Part shown: positions 25,041 to 33,145 of the stretch, in pieces
How the letters are laid out: every line of letters begins with the position of its first letter
How positions within the stretch are numbered: position 1 is the stretch's first letter
From: UBA6918 sp040754425
Lineage (GTDB): Bacteria > Pseudomonadota > Gammaproteobacteria > Burkholderiales > Thiobacillaceae
Direction of reading: 5' to 3'
NCBI GenBank assembly: GCA_040754425.1
Contig: JBFMCR010000041.1
Location: 1 to 64,000, forward strand
DNA: 64,000 bases
The notes under the pieces: model-generated
The model's input: only the letters and a program-made list of their open reading frames with translations
Told to the model about the DNA's origin: nothing
Database searches by the model: none
Program-made: the position numbers and the translations under genes

Positions 25041-25105
25041 CAGGGAGGTTCAGGGAGGAAGGGAGGGATATATTGTTTTCCTCCCTTACCTCTCATTCCT
25101 CCCTG
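25041..25105. repeat. Word-iterated palindromic element (CAGGGAGG type)
   Basis: The left arm (25041-25067) begins CAGGGAGGTT-CAGGGAGGAA and continues with GGGAGGG; the right arm (25079-25105) is its near-perfect reverse complement; the loop is about 11 bases and AT-rich. The right arm encodes the last seven residues and stop of the AmpG-like gene. It could serve as a transcription terminator or RNA stabiliser, but the repeated internal word is not a usual terminator feature. Confidence 0.7.
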
Positions 25106-26414
25106 TGAAGGCAGTTTTCTTGCCCGCCAGCCACACCAATATCAAGACCGGTACGCCGATCAGCGCCGTGCCGGTGAAGAAGCCGGCCCAGCCCCATGCA
25201 TCGACGAACTCGCCCGAGAAGCCGGCGATGAACTTGGGCAGGAGCAGCATGACCGAAGTGAACAGGGCATACTGCGTGGCCGAATAGGCCTGGTTGGTCA
25301 GGCCCGAGAGGTAGGCGACGAATGCGCTGGAGGCGATGCCGGCGGAAAGGTTGTCGGCCGATACGGTGAACACCAGCGCGCCGACGTCATGGCCGATGCC
25401 GGCCAGCCACACGAACAGAAGGTTGGTCGCGGCCGAGAGCACGGCGCCGAGAAACAGCGTGCGCATGACGCCGATGCGCAGGGTGAGCACTCCCCCCAGC
25501 GCGGCGCCGGCGATGGTCATGATGACGCCGTAGACCTTGGACACCGTGGCCACCTCGTCCTTGGTGAAGCCCATTTCCTGGTAGAAGGGATTGCTCATCA
25601 CCCCCATCACCACATCCGAGATGCGGTACACGGCGATCAGCGCCAGGATCAAGAGCGCCTGCCACTTGAAGCGCGAAAAGAATTCCACGAAGGGCTGCAC
25701 GAAGCTGCCGGCGAGCCAGGTCAGGAAACCCTGCTCGGCGATGCGCGGGGGCGTGATGGAGCGCTCCGGCTCGCGGCTGACGAGGGTGGCGAGCAGGCCG
25801 ACGCTCATCAACAGCGCCATTACCGTATAGGCCACCTTCCAGGGATGGAAGTCGTAAGTCGCCTCCGACGGATCGAAAGCCGCCGCGATCCACAAAGCGC
25901 CGGCGCCGGCGGTGATCATGGCGATGCGGTAGCCGGCCTGGTAAGTGGCCGCCATCGCGCCCTGTTTTTCCACTTCCACCGCCTCGATGCGGTAGGCGTC
26001 GAGCGCGATGTCCTGGGTGGCCGAAGCGAAGGCGACCGCCAGCGCGAAGAACGCCATGTGCCTGAGGTTCAGCACCGGGTCGGTGTTGGCCATACCCAAA
26101 AGCGCCAGCAGGATGCACAGCTGCGAGAGCAGCAGCCAGGCGCGCCTGCGGCCGAACGTGCGCGTCAAGACGGGCAAGTTGAGCCGGTCCACCAGCGGCG
26201 ACCACAAAAACTTGAAGCCGTAGGCCAGCCCCACCCAGGACAAGTGGCCGATGGTGGCGCGCTCGATGCCGGCCTCGGACAGCCAGAACGATAAGGTGCC
26301 CAGCACCAGCAAGAGCGGCAGCCCGGCTGAGAAGCCCAGGAACAGCATGCCGACCACGCGCGGATGGGCGTAGACCCTGAGGGCGGCAAGCCAGGGGTGG
26401 GCGTGCGCGGTCAT
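25086..26414 (-). CDS. AmpG-like MFS permease (muropeptide transporter family)
   Basis: 442 residues from ATG 26414, which overlaps the stop of the exonuclease III gene (ATGA). Twelve hydrophobic spans; AmpG-like landmarks are VVGMLFLGFSAGLPLLLVLG, LSWVGLAYGFKFLWSPLVDR, GRRRAWLLLSQ, ATQDIALDAYRIEAVE and FYQEMGFTKDEVATVSKVYG. AmpG imports anhydromuropeptides for cell-wall recycling. The assignment within the family is by sequence pattern only. The final residues FTGRNER come from the palindromic element. Confidence 0.85.
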   Translation of the reverse strand: MTAHAHPWLAALRVYAHPRVVGMLFLGFSAGLPLLLVLGTLSFWLSEAGIERATIGHLSWVGLAYGFKFLWSPLVDRLNLPVLTRTFGRRRAWLLLSQLCILLALLGMANTDPVLNLRHMAFFALAVAFASATQDIALDAYRIEAVEVEKQGAMAATYQAGYRIAMITAGAGALWIAAAFDPSEATYDFHPWKVAYTVMALLMSVGLLATLVSREPERSITPPRIAEQGFLTWLAGSFVQPFVEFFSRFKWQALLILALIAVYRISDVVMGVMSNPFYQEMGFTKDEVATVSKVYGVIMTIAGAALGGVLTLRIGVMRTLFLGAVLSAATNLLFVWLAGIGHDVGALVFTVSADNLSAGIASSAFVAYLSGLTNQAYSATQYALFTSVMLLLPKFIAGFSGEFVDAWGWAGFFTGTALIGVPVLILVWLAGKKTAFTGRNER

Positions 26415-27190
26415 AGGCGGTAATCGTAATCCACGATGAGCGGCGCGTGGTCCGAGAAACGCCGCTCCTTGTACACGAAGGCCGATTTGGCCTTGGCCGC
26501 GATGCCGGGCGTGGCGATCTGGTAGTCGATGCGCCAGCCCACGTTCCTCGCCCAGGCCTGGCCGCGGTTGCTCCACCAGGTGTAACTTTCACCCGTGGCC
26601 TCGGGGTAAAGCCTGCGGTAGACGTCGACCCAGCCCAGCTCGTCGAACAGCCGTGTCATCCACGCGCGCTCCTCGGGCAGGAAACCGGAGTTCTTCTGGT
26701 TGGATTTCCAGTTCTTGAGGTCGATCTCGCGGTGGGCGATGTTCCAGTCACCGCAGATGATGATTTCGCGCCCGGATTTCATGAGTTTTTCCAGATGGGG
26801 GAAGAACACGTCCATGAAACGGAACTTGGCCTGCTGGCGCTCCTCCGAACTGGAACCGGAAGGCTGGTACAAAGAGATCACGGCGAGCCCCCCGAATTCC
26901 GCCTCGATGTAACGCCCTTCGGCATCGAACTCGGGCACGCCCAGTCCTTCGATAATGGTTTGCGCCTTCTTGCGTGTATAAAGACCAACCCCGCTGTAGC
27001 CTTTCTTTTCGGCATGGTGGAAATGGCCGTTGAGTCCGTCGCAGGTGATGAATTCGGGGCGCATGTCGGCAGCCTGCGCCTTGAGTTCCTGCACGCACAC
27101 CACGTCGGCCTTTTGCCCGGGTAGCCAGTCGAAAAAGCCTTTTGTTGCGGCGGAGCGGATGCCGTTGAGATTGGCCGATATAATTCTCAT
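26411..27190 (-). CDS. xth: Exodeoxyribonuclease III
   Basis: 259 residues. It shows the exo/endonuclease/phosphatase fold signatures: MRIISANLNGIRSAATKGFF, DVVCVQELKAQ, KKGYSGVGLYTRKK, IICGDWNIAHREIDLKNWKS, and the C-terminal RIDYQIATPGIA and FSDHAPLIVDYDY with the catalytic Asp-His pair. It acts in base-excision repair on AP sites and 3' ends. Divergent from pyrE with 25 bases between starts; its stop overlaps the downstream permease start. Confidence 0.94.
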   Translation of the reverse strand: MRIISANLNGIRSAATKGFFDWLPGQKADVVCVQELKAQAADMRPEFITCDGLNGHFHHAEKKGYSGVGLYTRKKAQTIIEGLGVPEFDAEGRYIEAEFGGLAVISLYQPSGSSSEERQQAKFRFMDVFFPHLEKLMKSGREIIICGDWNIAHREIDLKNWKSNQKNSGFLPEERAWMTRLFDELGWVDVYRRLYPEATGESYTWWSNRGQAWARNVGWRIDYQIATPGIAAKAKSAFVYKERRFSDHAPLIVDYDYRL

Positions 27191-27215
27191 CAGATTGTTT
27201 AAGCGGCGTGGGAAA

Positions 27216-27854
27216 ATGTCCGACTACAAGACCGGGTTTCTGAAGTTTGCCATCGAATCGCAGGTACTGTGTTTTGGCGAGTTCAAGACCAAGGCGGGGC
27301 GGCTGTCCCCCTATTTTTTCAATGCCGGCTTGTTCAATGACGGCGACAAGCTCAGGAAACTGGGCGAATTCTACGCCAAAGCCATCGTCGATTCCGGCAT
27401 CGGGTTCGACGTGCTGTTCGGCCCGGCCTACAAGGGCATCCCCCTGGCCGCCAGCACCGCCATTGCGCTCTCGGCCATGGGCCGCAACGTGCCTTTCGCC
27501 TTCAACCGCAAGGAGGCCAAGGACCACGGCGAAGGCGGCACGGTGGTGGGTGCGGTTTTGCGGGGTCGTGTGCTGATCGTGGACGACGTCATCTCCGCAG
27601 GCACGTCGGTGCGCGAATCGGTGGAACTGATCCGTGCCCACGGCGCGATCCCGGCCGGCGTGGTGATCGCGCTGGACCGCATGGAGCGGGGCCGGGGCGA
27701 GAAATCGGCGGTGCAGGAGGTGCGCGAGCAATACGGCATGCCGGTGGCGGCCGTCGTTACCCTGGATGATTTGATTGATTACCTGAAAACTGATCCTGCC
27801 TGGAAGGAGCGTTTGAATGCAGTATCGAAATACCGTGAGCAATATGGTGTCTAA
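27216..27854 (+). CDS. pyrE: Orotate phosphoribosyltransferase
   Basis: 212 residues. PyrE hallmarks: FKTKAGRLSPYFFNAGLFND near the start, FGPAYKGIPLAASTAIALS, FNRKEAKDHGEGGTVVG and the PRPP loop VLIVDDVISAGTSVRESVEL. It converts orotate and PRPP to OMP in pyrimidine synthesis. ATG 27216 begins MSDYKTGFLKFAI, the conserved N-terminus. It overlaps the next gene by 38 bases in another frame. Confidence 0.96.
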   Translation: MSDYKTGFLKFAIESQVLCFGEFKTKAGRLSPYFFNAGLFNDGDKLRKLGEFYAKAIVDSGIGFDVLFGPAYKGIPLAASTAIALSAMGRNVPFAFNRKEAKDHGEGGTVVGAVLRGRVLIVDDVISAGTSVRESVELIRAHGAIPAGVVIALDRMERGRGEKSAVQEVREQYGMPVAAVVTLDDLIDYLKTDPAWKERLNAVSKYREQYGV

Positions 27855-28446
27855 ATTCCTGCTGCCCCTCATGCTGGCGGCGGCCGTGCTGCCGGCACAG
27901 GCCAAGATGTACAAATGGGTGGACGCCCAAGGCAAGGTGCATTACACCGACACCCCGCCGCCGGAGTCTGCCAAACAGGGCAATGCAGAATTGAGCAAGA
28001 CCGGCAACGTCATCAGGAAAACCGAGTCGGCCGAAGAAAGGCAGAAGCGCCTTGCCGCCGAGGCGGAAGCCGCGGCGCGCCAGCGCGAGGCTGAAGACCA
28101 GGCGCGCAAGGACCGCGCGCTGCTGGCCACCTATACCACCGAGGAGGAAATCGACCTGGCGCGTGACCGAGCCATCGAGCAGCGCGGCCTGGCCATCAAG
28201 AGCGCACAGGCCCGCATGAAACTGATCGAACCCGGCATGAAAGACCTGGAAGCGAAGGTCAAGGAAGCATCGAAAAGCGGCAAGCCGGTGCCGGCCTATC
28301 TGCAACAACTGTACGATGCCAAGCGCGCCGAGATGGAAGAGGTGCAACGCATCATCAAGACCAACGAGGAGGCCATCGAGGCGGCGCGCCAGCGTTACGA
28401 GGCCGAGAAGCAGCGCTTCCGCGAATTGACTGCCGGCAAACGCTGA
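27817..28446 (+). CDS. DUF4124-domain periplasmic protein with coiled-coil tail
   Basis: 209 residues from ATG 27817, eight bases after AAGGAG (27803-27808), even though this lies inside pyrE; ATG 27844 is an alternative. The signal peptide ends PAQA. The DUF4124 signature KMYKWVDAQGKVHYTDTPPP follows at once. The rest is a charged helical segment (KTESAEERQKRLAAEAEAAA) with likely coiled coil to the end. DUF4124 proteins are common envelope proteins of unknown role. Confidence 0.82.
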   Translation: MQYRNTVSNMVSKFLLPLMLAAAVLPAQAKMYKWVDAQGKVHYTDTPPPESAKQGNAELSKTGNVIRKTESAEERQKRLAAEAEAAARQREAEDQARKDRALLATYTTEEEIDLARDRAIEQRGLAIKSAQARMKLIEPGMKDLEAKVKEASKSGKPVPAYLQQLYDAKRAEMEEVQRIIKTNEEAIEAARQRYEAEKQRFRELTAGKR

Positions 28447-28448
28447 AC

Positions 28449-29531
28449 GTGCTCTCCGCCAAATATTTCCGCTCCGAATGGCCGCTGCTGGCGGCAATGG
28501 CGGCCGGTGTCCTCGGCTTTGCCTATGAACACGCTGCAGTTCATGCCGGTGGCCTGGCCTTGTGGGGGCTGTTCGCGCTGGTGCTGGCCGCGGTCATCGG
28601 CGTGGCCTTCCGCATCGCGCACCATGCCGAGGTGCTGGCGCTACGCCTGGGCGAGCCCTTCGGCACGCTGATCCTGACCGTCTCCGCGGTGTCGGTGGAA
28701 GTGGTCATCCTGGTGGTGATGCTGATGGACAGCCACAGCGCGACCTTGGCGCGCGACACCGTGTTCGCCGCGGTCATGCTCGACATCAACGGCATTCTCG
28801 GCATTGCCGCCATCGTCGGCGGCCTGCGCCATGGGTCGCAGAAGTACAACACCGGCTCGGCCAACGCCTATCTCGCCATGCTGCTCACCGCCCTGGGGCT
28901 GGGCATGTTTATCCCCGACTTCGTGTCAGACGCGCACTGGCCGGCCTACTCGGCGTTCTCGGTCGGCATCATGGCCTTGCTCTACGTCGCCTTCCTGCGC
29001 CTGCAGACCGTGGAGCACCGCGCCTTTTTCGAGTTCGGCAAGGTCGAGCACGAGGCGCATGACACATCGGGCAGCCCCAACTGGGCGCACGCAGCGGTGT
29101 TGATCGGATCGGTGGCGCTGGTCGGCCTGCTGTCAGAAATTCTGTCGGTGCTGCTTGGTGCGGGCCTCGAAGGCTCGGGCCTGCCCAAGACCATCCCCGC
29201 GGTGATGGTGGCGCTGATTTCGGCCAGCCCCGAGTTCATGACTGCAATCAACGCCGCGCGCCACGACCGCATGCAGACCACGGTCAACATCGCGCTCGGC
29301 GCATCCCTCGCCACCGTGCTCCTCACCCTGCCGGTGATCGAGGGCATCGCGCTTCTCACCGGCGACCGCATCGTCATGGCCTTGACGCCCATCCAGGCCG
29401 GCATGCTGCTGGTGACGCTGCTCGTTTCGATGAACAACCTGCACGACGGCGAATCCAACGCCATCGAGGGCATGAGCCACCTCGCCCTGTTCGCAGGCTT
29501 CGTGGCCATGACGGTGATGGGAGTTTTCTGA
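28449..29531 (+). CDS. chaA: ChaA-type calcium/cation:proton antiporter
   Basis: 360 residues starting at GTG 28449, two bases after the previous stop. About eleven spans with the two CaCA alpha-repeats visible: EPFGTLILTVSAVSVEVVIL and MVALISASPEFMTAINAARH; the acidic residues in each repeat bind the cation. GSANAYLAMLLTALGLG and MNNLHDGESNAIEGMSHLAL also match ChaA. The family exchanges Ca2+, Na+ or K+ for protons. It converges on gatB, with a palindromic element between the two stops. Confidence 0.85.
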   Translation: MLSAKYFRSEWPLLAAMAAGVLGFAYEHAAVHAGGLALWGLFALVLAAVIGVAFRIAHHAEVLALRLGEPFGTLILTVSAVSVEVVILVVMLMDSHSATLARDTVFAAVMLDINGILGIAAIVGGLRHGSQKYNTGSANAYLAMLLTALGLGMFIPDFVSDAHWPAYSAFSVGIMALLYVAFLRLQTVEHRAFFEFGKVEHEAHDTSGSPNWAHAAVLIGSVALVGLLSEILSVLLGAGLEGSGLPKTIPAVMVALISASPEFMTAINAARHDRMQTTVNIALGASLATVLLTLPVIEGIALLTGDRIVMALTPIQAGMLLVTLLVSMNNLHDGESNAIEGMSHLALFAGFVAMTVMGVF

Positions 29532-29540
29532 AAAAACTGG

Positions 29541-29603
29541 ACAAGGAGGACAAGAGGACAGGAGGTTATAAAAGGTTTCCTCTTGTCCTCATGTCCTCTT
29601 TGT
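29541..29603. repeat. Word-iterated palindromic element (GAGGACAA type), copy 1
   Basis: The left arm (29541-29565) consists of 8-nt units around ACAAGGAGG-ACAAGAGG; the right arm (29579-29603) is its reverse complement except for three mismatches in 25. The AT-rich 13-base loop is flanked by the stops of chaA and gatB. The right arm is identical over 25 bases, in inverted orientation, to the left arm of the element at 59808. Confidence 0.8.
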
Positions 29604-29606
29604 TGG

Positions 29607-31040
29607 TTATTGAAGCTTCGCTTTCAGAATTTCATTGACCTGGGCGGGGTTGGCCTTGCCCTTGGTGGCTTTCATCACCTGGCCGACCAGGGCGTTGAAG
29701 GCCTTGTCCTTACCGGCGCGGAATTCTTCCACCGATTTCTGATTCGCGGCCAGCACTTCGTCGACGATCTTTTCGATCTCGCCGGTGTCGGACATCTGCT
29801 TCAAGCCCTTGGCCTCGATGACGGCGTCGGCTTCGCCTTCGCCGGCCCACATGGCGGCGAACACTTCCTTGGCGAGCTTGGAGGACAGGGTGCCGTCCTG
29901 AATGCGGGCCAGCAGACCCGTGAGGCTGGCGGCGCCGATTTTGCTTGCCGCGATGTCGAGGCCTTCCTTGTTCAGGGTGCCGGAGAGCTCGCCCATCACC
30001 CAGTTGGCGGCGAGCTTGGCGTCGAGCTTGGGCATCCTGGCGACCACGGTCTCGTAATACTCGGCGAGGGCATGCGAAGCGGTGAGGGTGGAGGCGTCAT
30101 AAGCACTCAGCCCCCAGTCGCTCTGATAGCGCGCCTGCTTGGCCTGCGGCAGTTCCGGCAGCTCGGCTCGCATCTGCTCGATCAGTTCCTCGTCCAGCCG
30201 CACCGGCAGCAAATCGGGATCGGGGAAGTAGCGGTAGTCGTGCGCTTCTTCCTTGCTGCGCATCATGCGCGTCTCGCCGGTGTCGGGGTCGAACAGCACG
30301 GTGGCCTGCTGGATCCTGCGGCCGTCCTCGATCTGCTCGATCTGCCAGCGGACTTCATAGTCGATCGCCTGTTCCAGGAAGCGGAAGGAGTTCAGGTTCT
30401 TGATCTCGCGCCGGGTGCCGAATTCCTGCTGTCCAACCGGGCGCACCGAGACGTTGGCGTCCACGCGGAAGCTGCCTTCCTGCATGTTGCCGTCGCAGAT
30501 GCCGATCCAGGTCACCAGATTGTGCAAGGCCTTGGCGTAGGCCACGGCTTCGCGGGCCGAGCGCATGTCCGGCTCGGAGACGATTTCCAAGAGCGGCGTG
30601 CCGGCGCGGTTGAGGTCGATGCCGGTCATGCCGTGGAAGTCCTCGTGCAGCGACTTGCCGGCATCTTCCTCCAGGTGCGCGCGGGTGATGCGGATGGTTT
30701 TTTCTACCCCGTCCACGTTGATCTTCAGCGCGCCGTGCTCGACGATGGGCTTGGTGAGCTGGCTGATCTGGTAGCCCTTGGGCAGGTCGGGATAGAAGTA
30801 ATTCTTGCGGTCGAACACGTTCACACGGTTGACGGTCGCGCCGATGGCGAGCCCGAACTTGACGGCGCGCTCGATCGCGCCCTTGTTCAACACCGGCAAT
30901 ACACCGGGCAGGGCGATGTCCACCGCACAAGCCTGGGTGTTGGGCGCGGCGCCAAAGGCGGTGGAAGCCCCCGAGAAAATCTTCGACTGCGTAGTGAGCT
31001 GGGTGTGCACTTCCAGCCCGATGACGGTTTCCCATTGCAT
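29607..31040 (-). CDS. gatB: Asp/Glu-tRNA(Asn/Gln) amidotransferase subunit B
   Basis: 477 residues, full length. It starts MQWETVIGLEVHTQLTTQSK and contains the Cys/Asp-rich synthetase-like core (NTQACAVDIALPGVLPVLNK, RKNYFYPDLPKGYQISQ, GTPLLEIVSEPDM, HDYRYFPDPDLLPV) with the helical C-terminal tail (ANPAQVNEILKAKLQ). It converts Glu-tRNA(Gln) or Asp-tRNA(Asn) to the amide with GatA and GatC. In this genome it is separated from gatA by two restriction-modification systems. Confidence 0.97.
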   Translation of the reverse strand: MQWETVIGLEVHTQLTTQSKIFSGASTAFGAAPNTQACAVDIALPGVLPVLNKGAIERAVKFGLAIGATVNRVNVFDRKNYFYPDLPKGYQISQLTKPIVEHGALKINVDGVEKTIRITRAHLEEDAGKSLHEDFHGMTGIDLNRAGTPLLEIVSEPDMRSAREAVAYAKALHNLVTWIGICDGNMQEGSFRVDANVSVRPVGQQEFGTRREIKNLNSFRFLEQAIDYEVRWQIEQIEDGRRIQQATVLFDPDTGETRMMRSKEEAHDYRYFPDPDLLPVRLDEELIEQMRAELPELPQAKQARYQSDWGLSAYDASTLTASHALAEYYETVVARMPKLDAKLAANWVMGELSGTLNKEGLDIAASKIGAASLTGLLARIQDGTLSSKLAKEVFAAMWAGEGEADAVIEAKGLKQMSDTGEIEKIVDEVLAANQKSVEEFRAGKDKAFNALVGQVMKATKGKANPAQVNEILKAKLQ

Positions 31041-31053
31041 AGGCGTTGCTCGC

Positions 31054-32019
31054 TTAACCTTTGATCCCGGTGAGGGAGATGATCCTGTTTCTGAAATCTC
31101 GATATTCGCCGCTCTTGGTGTCGAGAAGACTGCCCAAGAGGTAGAACTTGTCCGTGCTCGGTGATTCCTTATGTGCCATCGGCATGTCCAGGCGGTCGAC
31201 GTTCACGATGGTCCAGCACTCCGTGTAGCCACTCGACCTGGCCTTCCGGTGGCTTTTTTCGGCCTCGCCGATGCGGTTGTGAATGTTGGAGAAATCAGTG
31301 CCACCCTTTATTTCAGCGGCGATGATGTTGCGGAACGCCCCGTCGGACATCTGCTCGCGAATGATGATGTCGGGGTCGGCGGCGAATTCGATCAGCACGG
31401 TTCGGCGGGAGGCATTCCTGATCTCGATGCGATTCGCTTCCGTCGACTTTACCGCCTTCTTGACGATGGCATGGATGATTTCGAACACCTTTACGATGGC
31501 GGCATCTCCCTTGCGTACATTGGCGCCGCCCCGCAACTGCGGCCCGAATGTGAGCAAGGATAGATCGTCGAGCAACTGCTTGCCGATGCGCTCAGGCCCA
31601 ATCCCCTTGATGAGTTGGCAAGCCGCATCGTTGAGCGTCTTGCACAGGTCATTCAGCATCCCGTCCAATTTCGGTGGCAGCCTGCCTTCTGTTTCCATGC
31701 ATTTGAGGGCTGATGCGCCAGTAGCCTTGGTGAAGAATTCTTTCTGGCTATAGCCGAGCAGCAAGCGGTAATAGGCCAGGAGTTGGGGGTTGGCCCGTAA
31801 AACCGTAGGGGTGGCGAAAGCCAATTCGCCGCGCAATCCGTGCCTGGCCAAGGCGGAAAGACGTGGCCTGGGCGCAAGACGTGCAAGTTCTTTGTCCAGA
31901 TCGGCGATGTCCAATTCTTCCGCGACAAGACCCAATGCATCCTGTAAATAGAGGCCGCGCGCCTTGATCAAGGCGAAAGAAAAATCGATCTGCTGCTCCG
32001 GGGAAGGGAACTTGAACAT
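31054..32019 (-). CDS. Type II restriction endonuclease, XcyI-like (system 1)
   Basis: 321 residues from ATG 32019, overlapping the methyltransferase stop (ATGA). It resembles the XcyI (CCCGGG-cutting) family; a PD-(D/E)xK site is visible as Asp-215/Asp-217 in EFAADPDIIIREQ followed by Glu-236-Ile-Lys-238 in NIIAAEIKGG. The N-terminal ~200 residues are helical. The pairing with a TSPPYW-type N4-cytosine methyltransferase fits a CCCGGG-type system. Specificity is inferred, not seen. Its stop lies 13 bases upstream of the gatB start on the same strand. Confidence 0.8.
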   Translation of the reverse strand: MFKFPSPEQQIDFSFALIKARGLYLQDALGLVAEELDIADLDKELARLAPRPRLSALARHGLRGELAFATPTVLRANPQLLAYYRLLLGYSQKEFFTKATGASALKCMETEGRLPPKLDGMLNDLCKTLNDAACQLIKGIGPERIGKQLLDDLSLLTFGPQLRGGANVRKGDAAIVKVFEIIHAIVKKAVKSTEANRIEIRNASRRTVLIEFAADPDIIIREQMSDGAFRNIIAAEIKGGTDFSNIHNRIGEAEKSHRKARSSGYTECWTIVNVDRLDMPMAHKESPSTDKFYLLGSLLDTKSGEYRDFRNRIISLTGIKG

Positions 32020-32894
32020 CAGGCGGCCCTCAAGCGGCGCACGTTGTGAGTGAGCGGGCCTAATCGTTCTATGGCGAGTTCGACATACTCGGGGTTGAGT
32101 TCGATACCCAGATAACGCCGGTCCAGTTTCTGGCAAACCAGGCCGACTGTCCCGGAACCGAAGAACGGATCGAGCACGAAGTCGTTCGGACGGGTGGAAC
32201 TGAGGATGCAAGGTTCGATGAGTTGCGGCGGAAAGACAGCGTAATGGGCATGCTCCGTGGCCTGGGTGTTGATGCTCCAAACGGAGCGCAGGTTGCGAAG
32301 TGAGCCATTCGCAGCGGGTTCTTTGGCTGCCGCGTAATCATAAAAATAACGTTCCGCCTTGCTGAACATGAACAGATATTCATGGCAACGGCTGGGGCGG
32401 TCTTTCACGCTCTCAGGCATGGCATTGGGTTTATGCCAGACAATGTCGCTGCGCAGGTACCAACCGTCATCCTGGAGGGCGAAGGCCAAGCGCCAAGGGA
32501 TACCAAGCAGATCTTTGGGTTTCAGCCCATCGGGCGTATCAGGACGGACAGACATGGCACGCGCGGGGTTTTTCTTGTCCGGCGCGCGATAACCTCGATT
32601 GCCACTGGTGTAGCCATCGCCGATGTTGAGCCACAACACGCCGTCGTCACGCAACACTCGTTTAGCCTCGGCAAAGACCGCGACGAGCCGGTTAATGAAT
32701 TGCGGCAAGGTTTCTTCCAGACCGATTTGGCCTTCGATGCCGTAGTCCCTGAGGCCCCAATAGGGGGGCGAGGTTACGATGCATTGAATGGACTGTGCAG
32801 GCAAGCGCTGTAATGCATGCAAGGCGTCGCCTTCGAGGATCGTGGATTCAACCAGCTCATGGCGATCTGGTGGCGACACAGCTTCCAGCTTCAT
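32019..32894 (-). CDS. Type II DNA methyltransferase, probable N4-cytosine (system 1)
   Basis: 291 residues. The order is beta-class: catalytic motif IV TSPPYWGLRDYG at 41-52 precedes the SAM-binding motif LDPFFGSGTVGLVCQ near 243. SPPY with Trp, and the GLRDYG continuation, are typical of m4C enzymes of the SmaI/XcyI kind. It would protect the host from the overlapping endonuclease. It lies 47 bases beyond the gatA remnant. Confidence 0.88.
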   Translation of the reverse strand: MKLEAVSPPDRHELVESTILEGDALHALQRLPAQSIQCIVTSPPYWGLRDYGIEGQIGLEETLPQFINRLVAVFAEAKRVLRDDGVLWLNIGDGYTSGNRGYRAPDKKNPARAMSVRPDTPDGLKPKDLLGIPWRLAFALQDDGWYLRSDIVWHKPNAMPESVKDRPSRCHEYLFMFSKAERYFYDYAAAKEPAANGSLRNLRSVWSINTQATEHAHYAVFPPQLIEPCILSSTRPNDFVLDPFFGSGTVGLVCQKLDRRYLGIELNPEYVELAIERLGPLTHNVRRLRAA

Positions 32895-32941
32895 GGTCTG
32901 CCCTCCGATTCTTTACTATGCTCGTAGCCAGAATTAAACCA

Positions 32942-33134
32942 TCAAATGGCCGGCATGCGGGCATGCCAATCCGTTTGCAGCTGGTACTGGTGCGCGACGT
33001 TCAACAGCTTAGCCTCGGCGAACAGGTCGCCGATGAGTTGCAGGCCGATGGGCCGCCCGCTGCCGGAAAAGCCGCAGGGGATGGACATGCCCGGCAGCCC
33101 CGCGAGGTTGACGGCGATGGTGTAGATGTCCGAG
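32942..33134 (-). pseudogene. gatA: Duplicated 3' end of gatA (remnant)
   Basis: On the minus strand this reads the last 64 codons of GatA, SDIYTIAVNLAGLPGMSIPC through NVAHQYQLQTDWH, with its own stop at 32942-32944 and a different tail (ARMPAI). It lacks a start and the first 420 residues. It matches 34749-34958 of the intact gene at the protein level but carries about ten mostly synonymous base differences. It lies between the two restriction-modification systems. Confidence 0.9.
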
Positions 33135-33145
33135 GTTTCCCCGGG

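Noticed and set aside
33140..33145. CCCGGG exactly at the junction of the gatA remnant and the second endonuclease gene
   Set aside because: Tempting as a cut site used in integration, but CCCGGG is frequent in this GC-rich window, so position alone is weak evidence.
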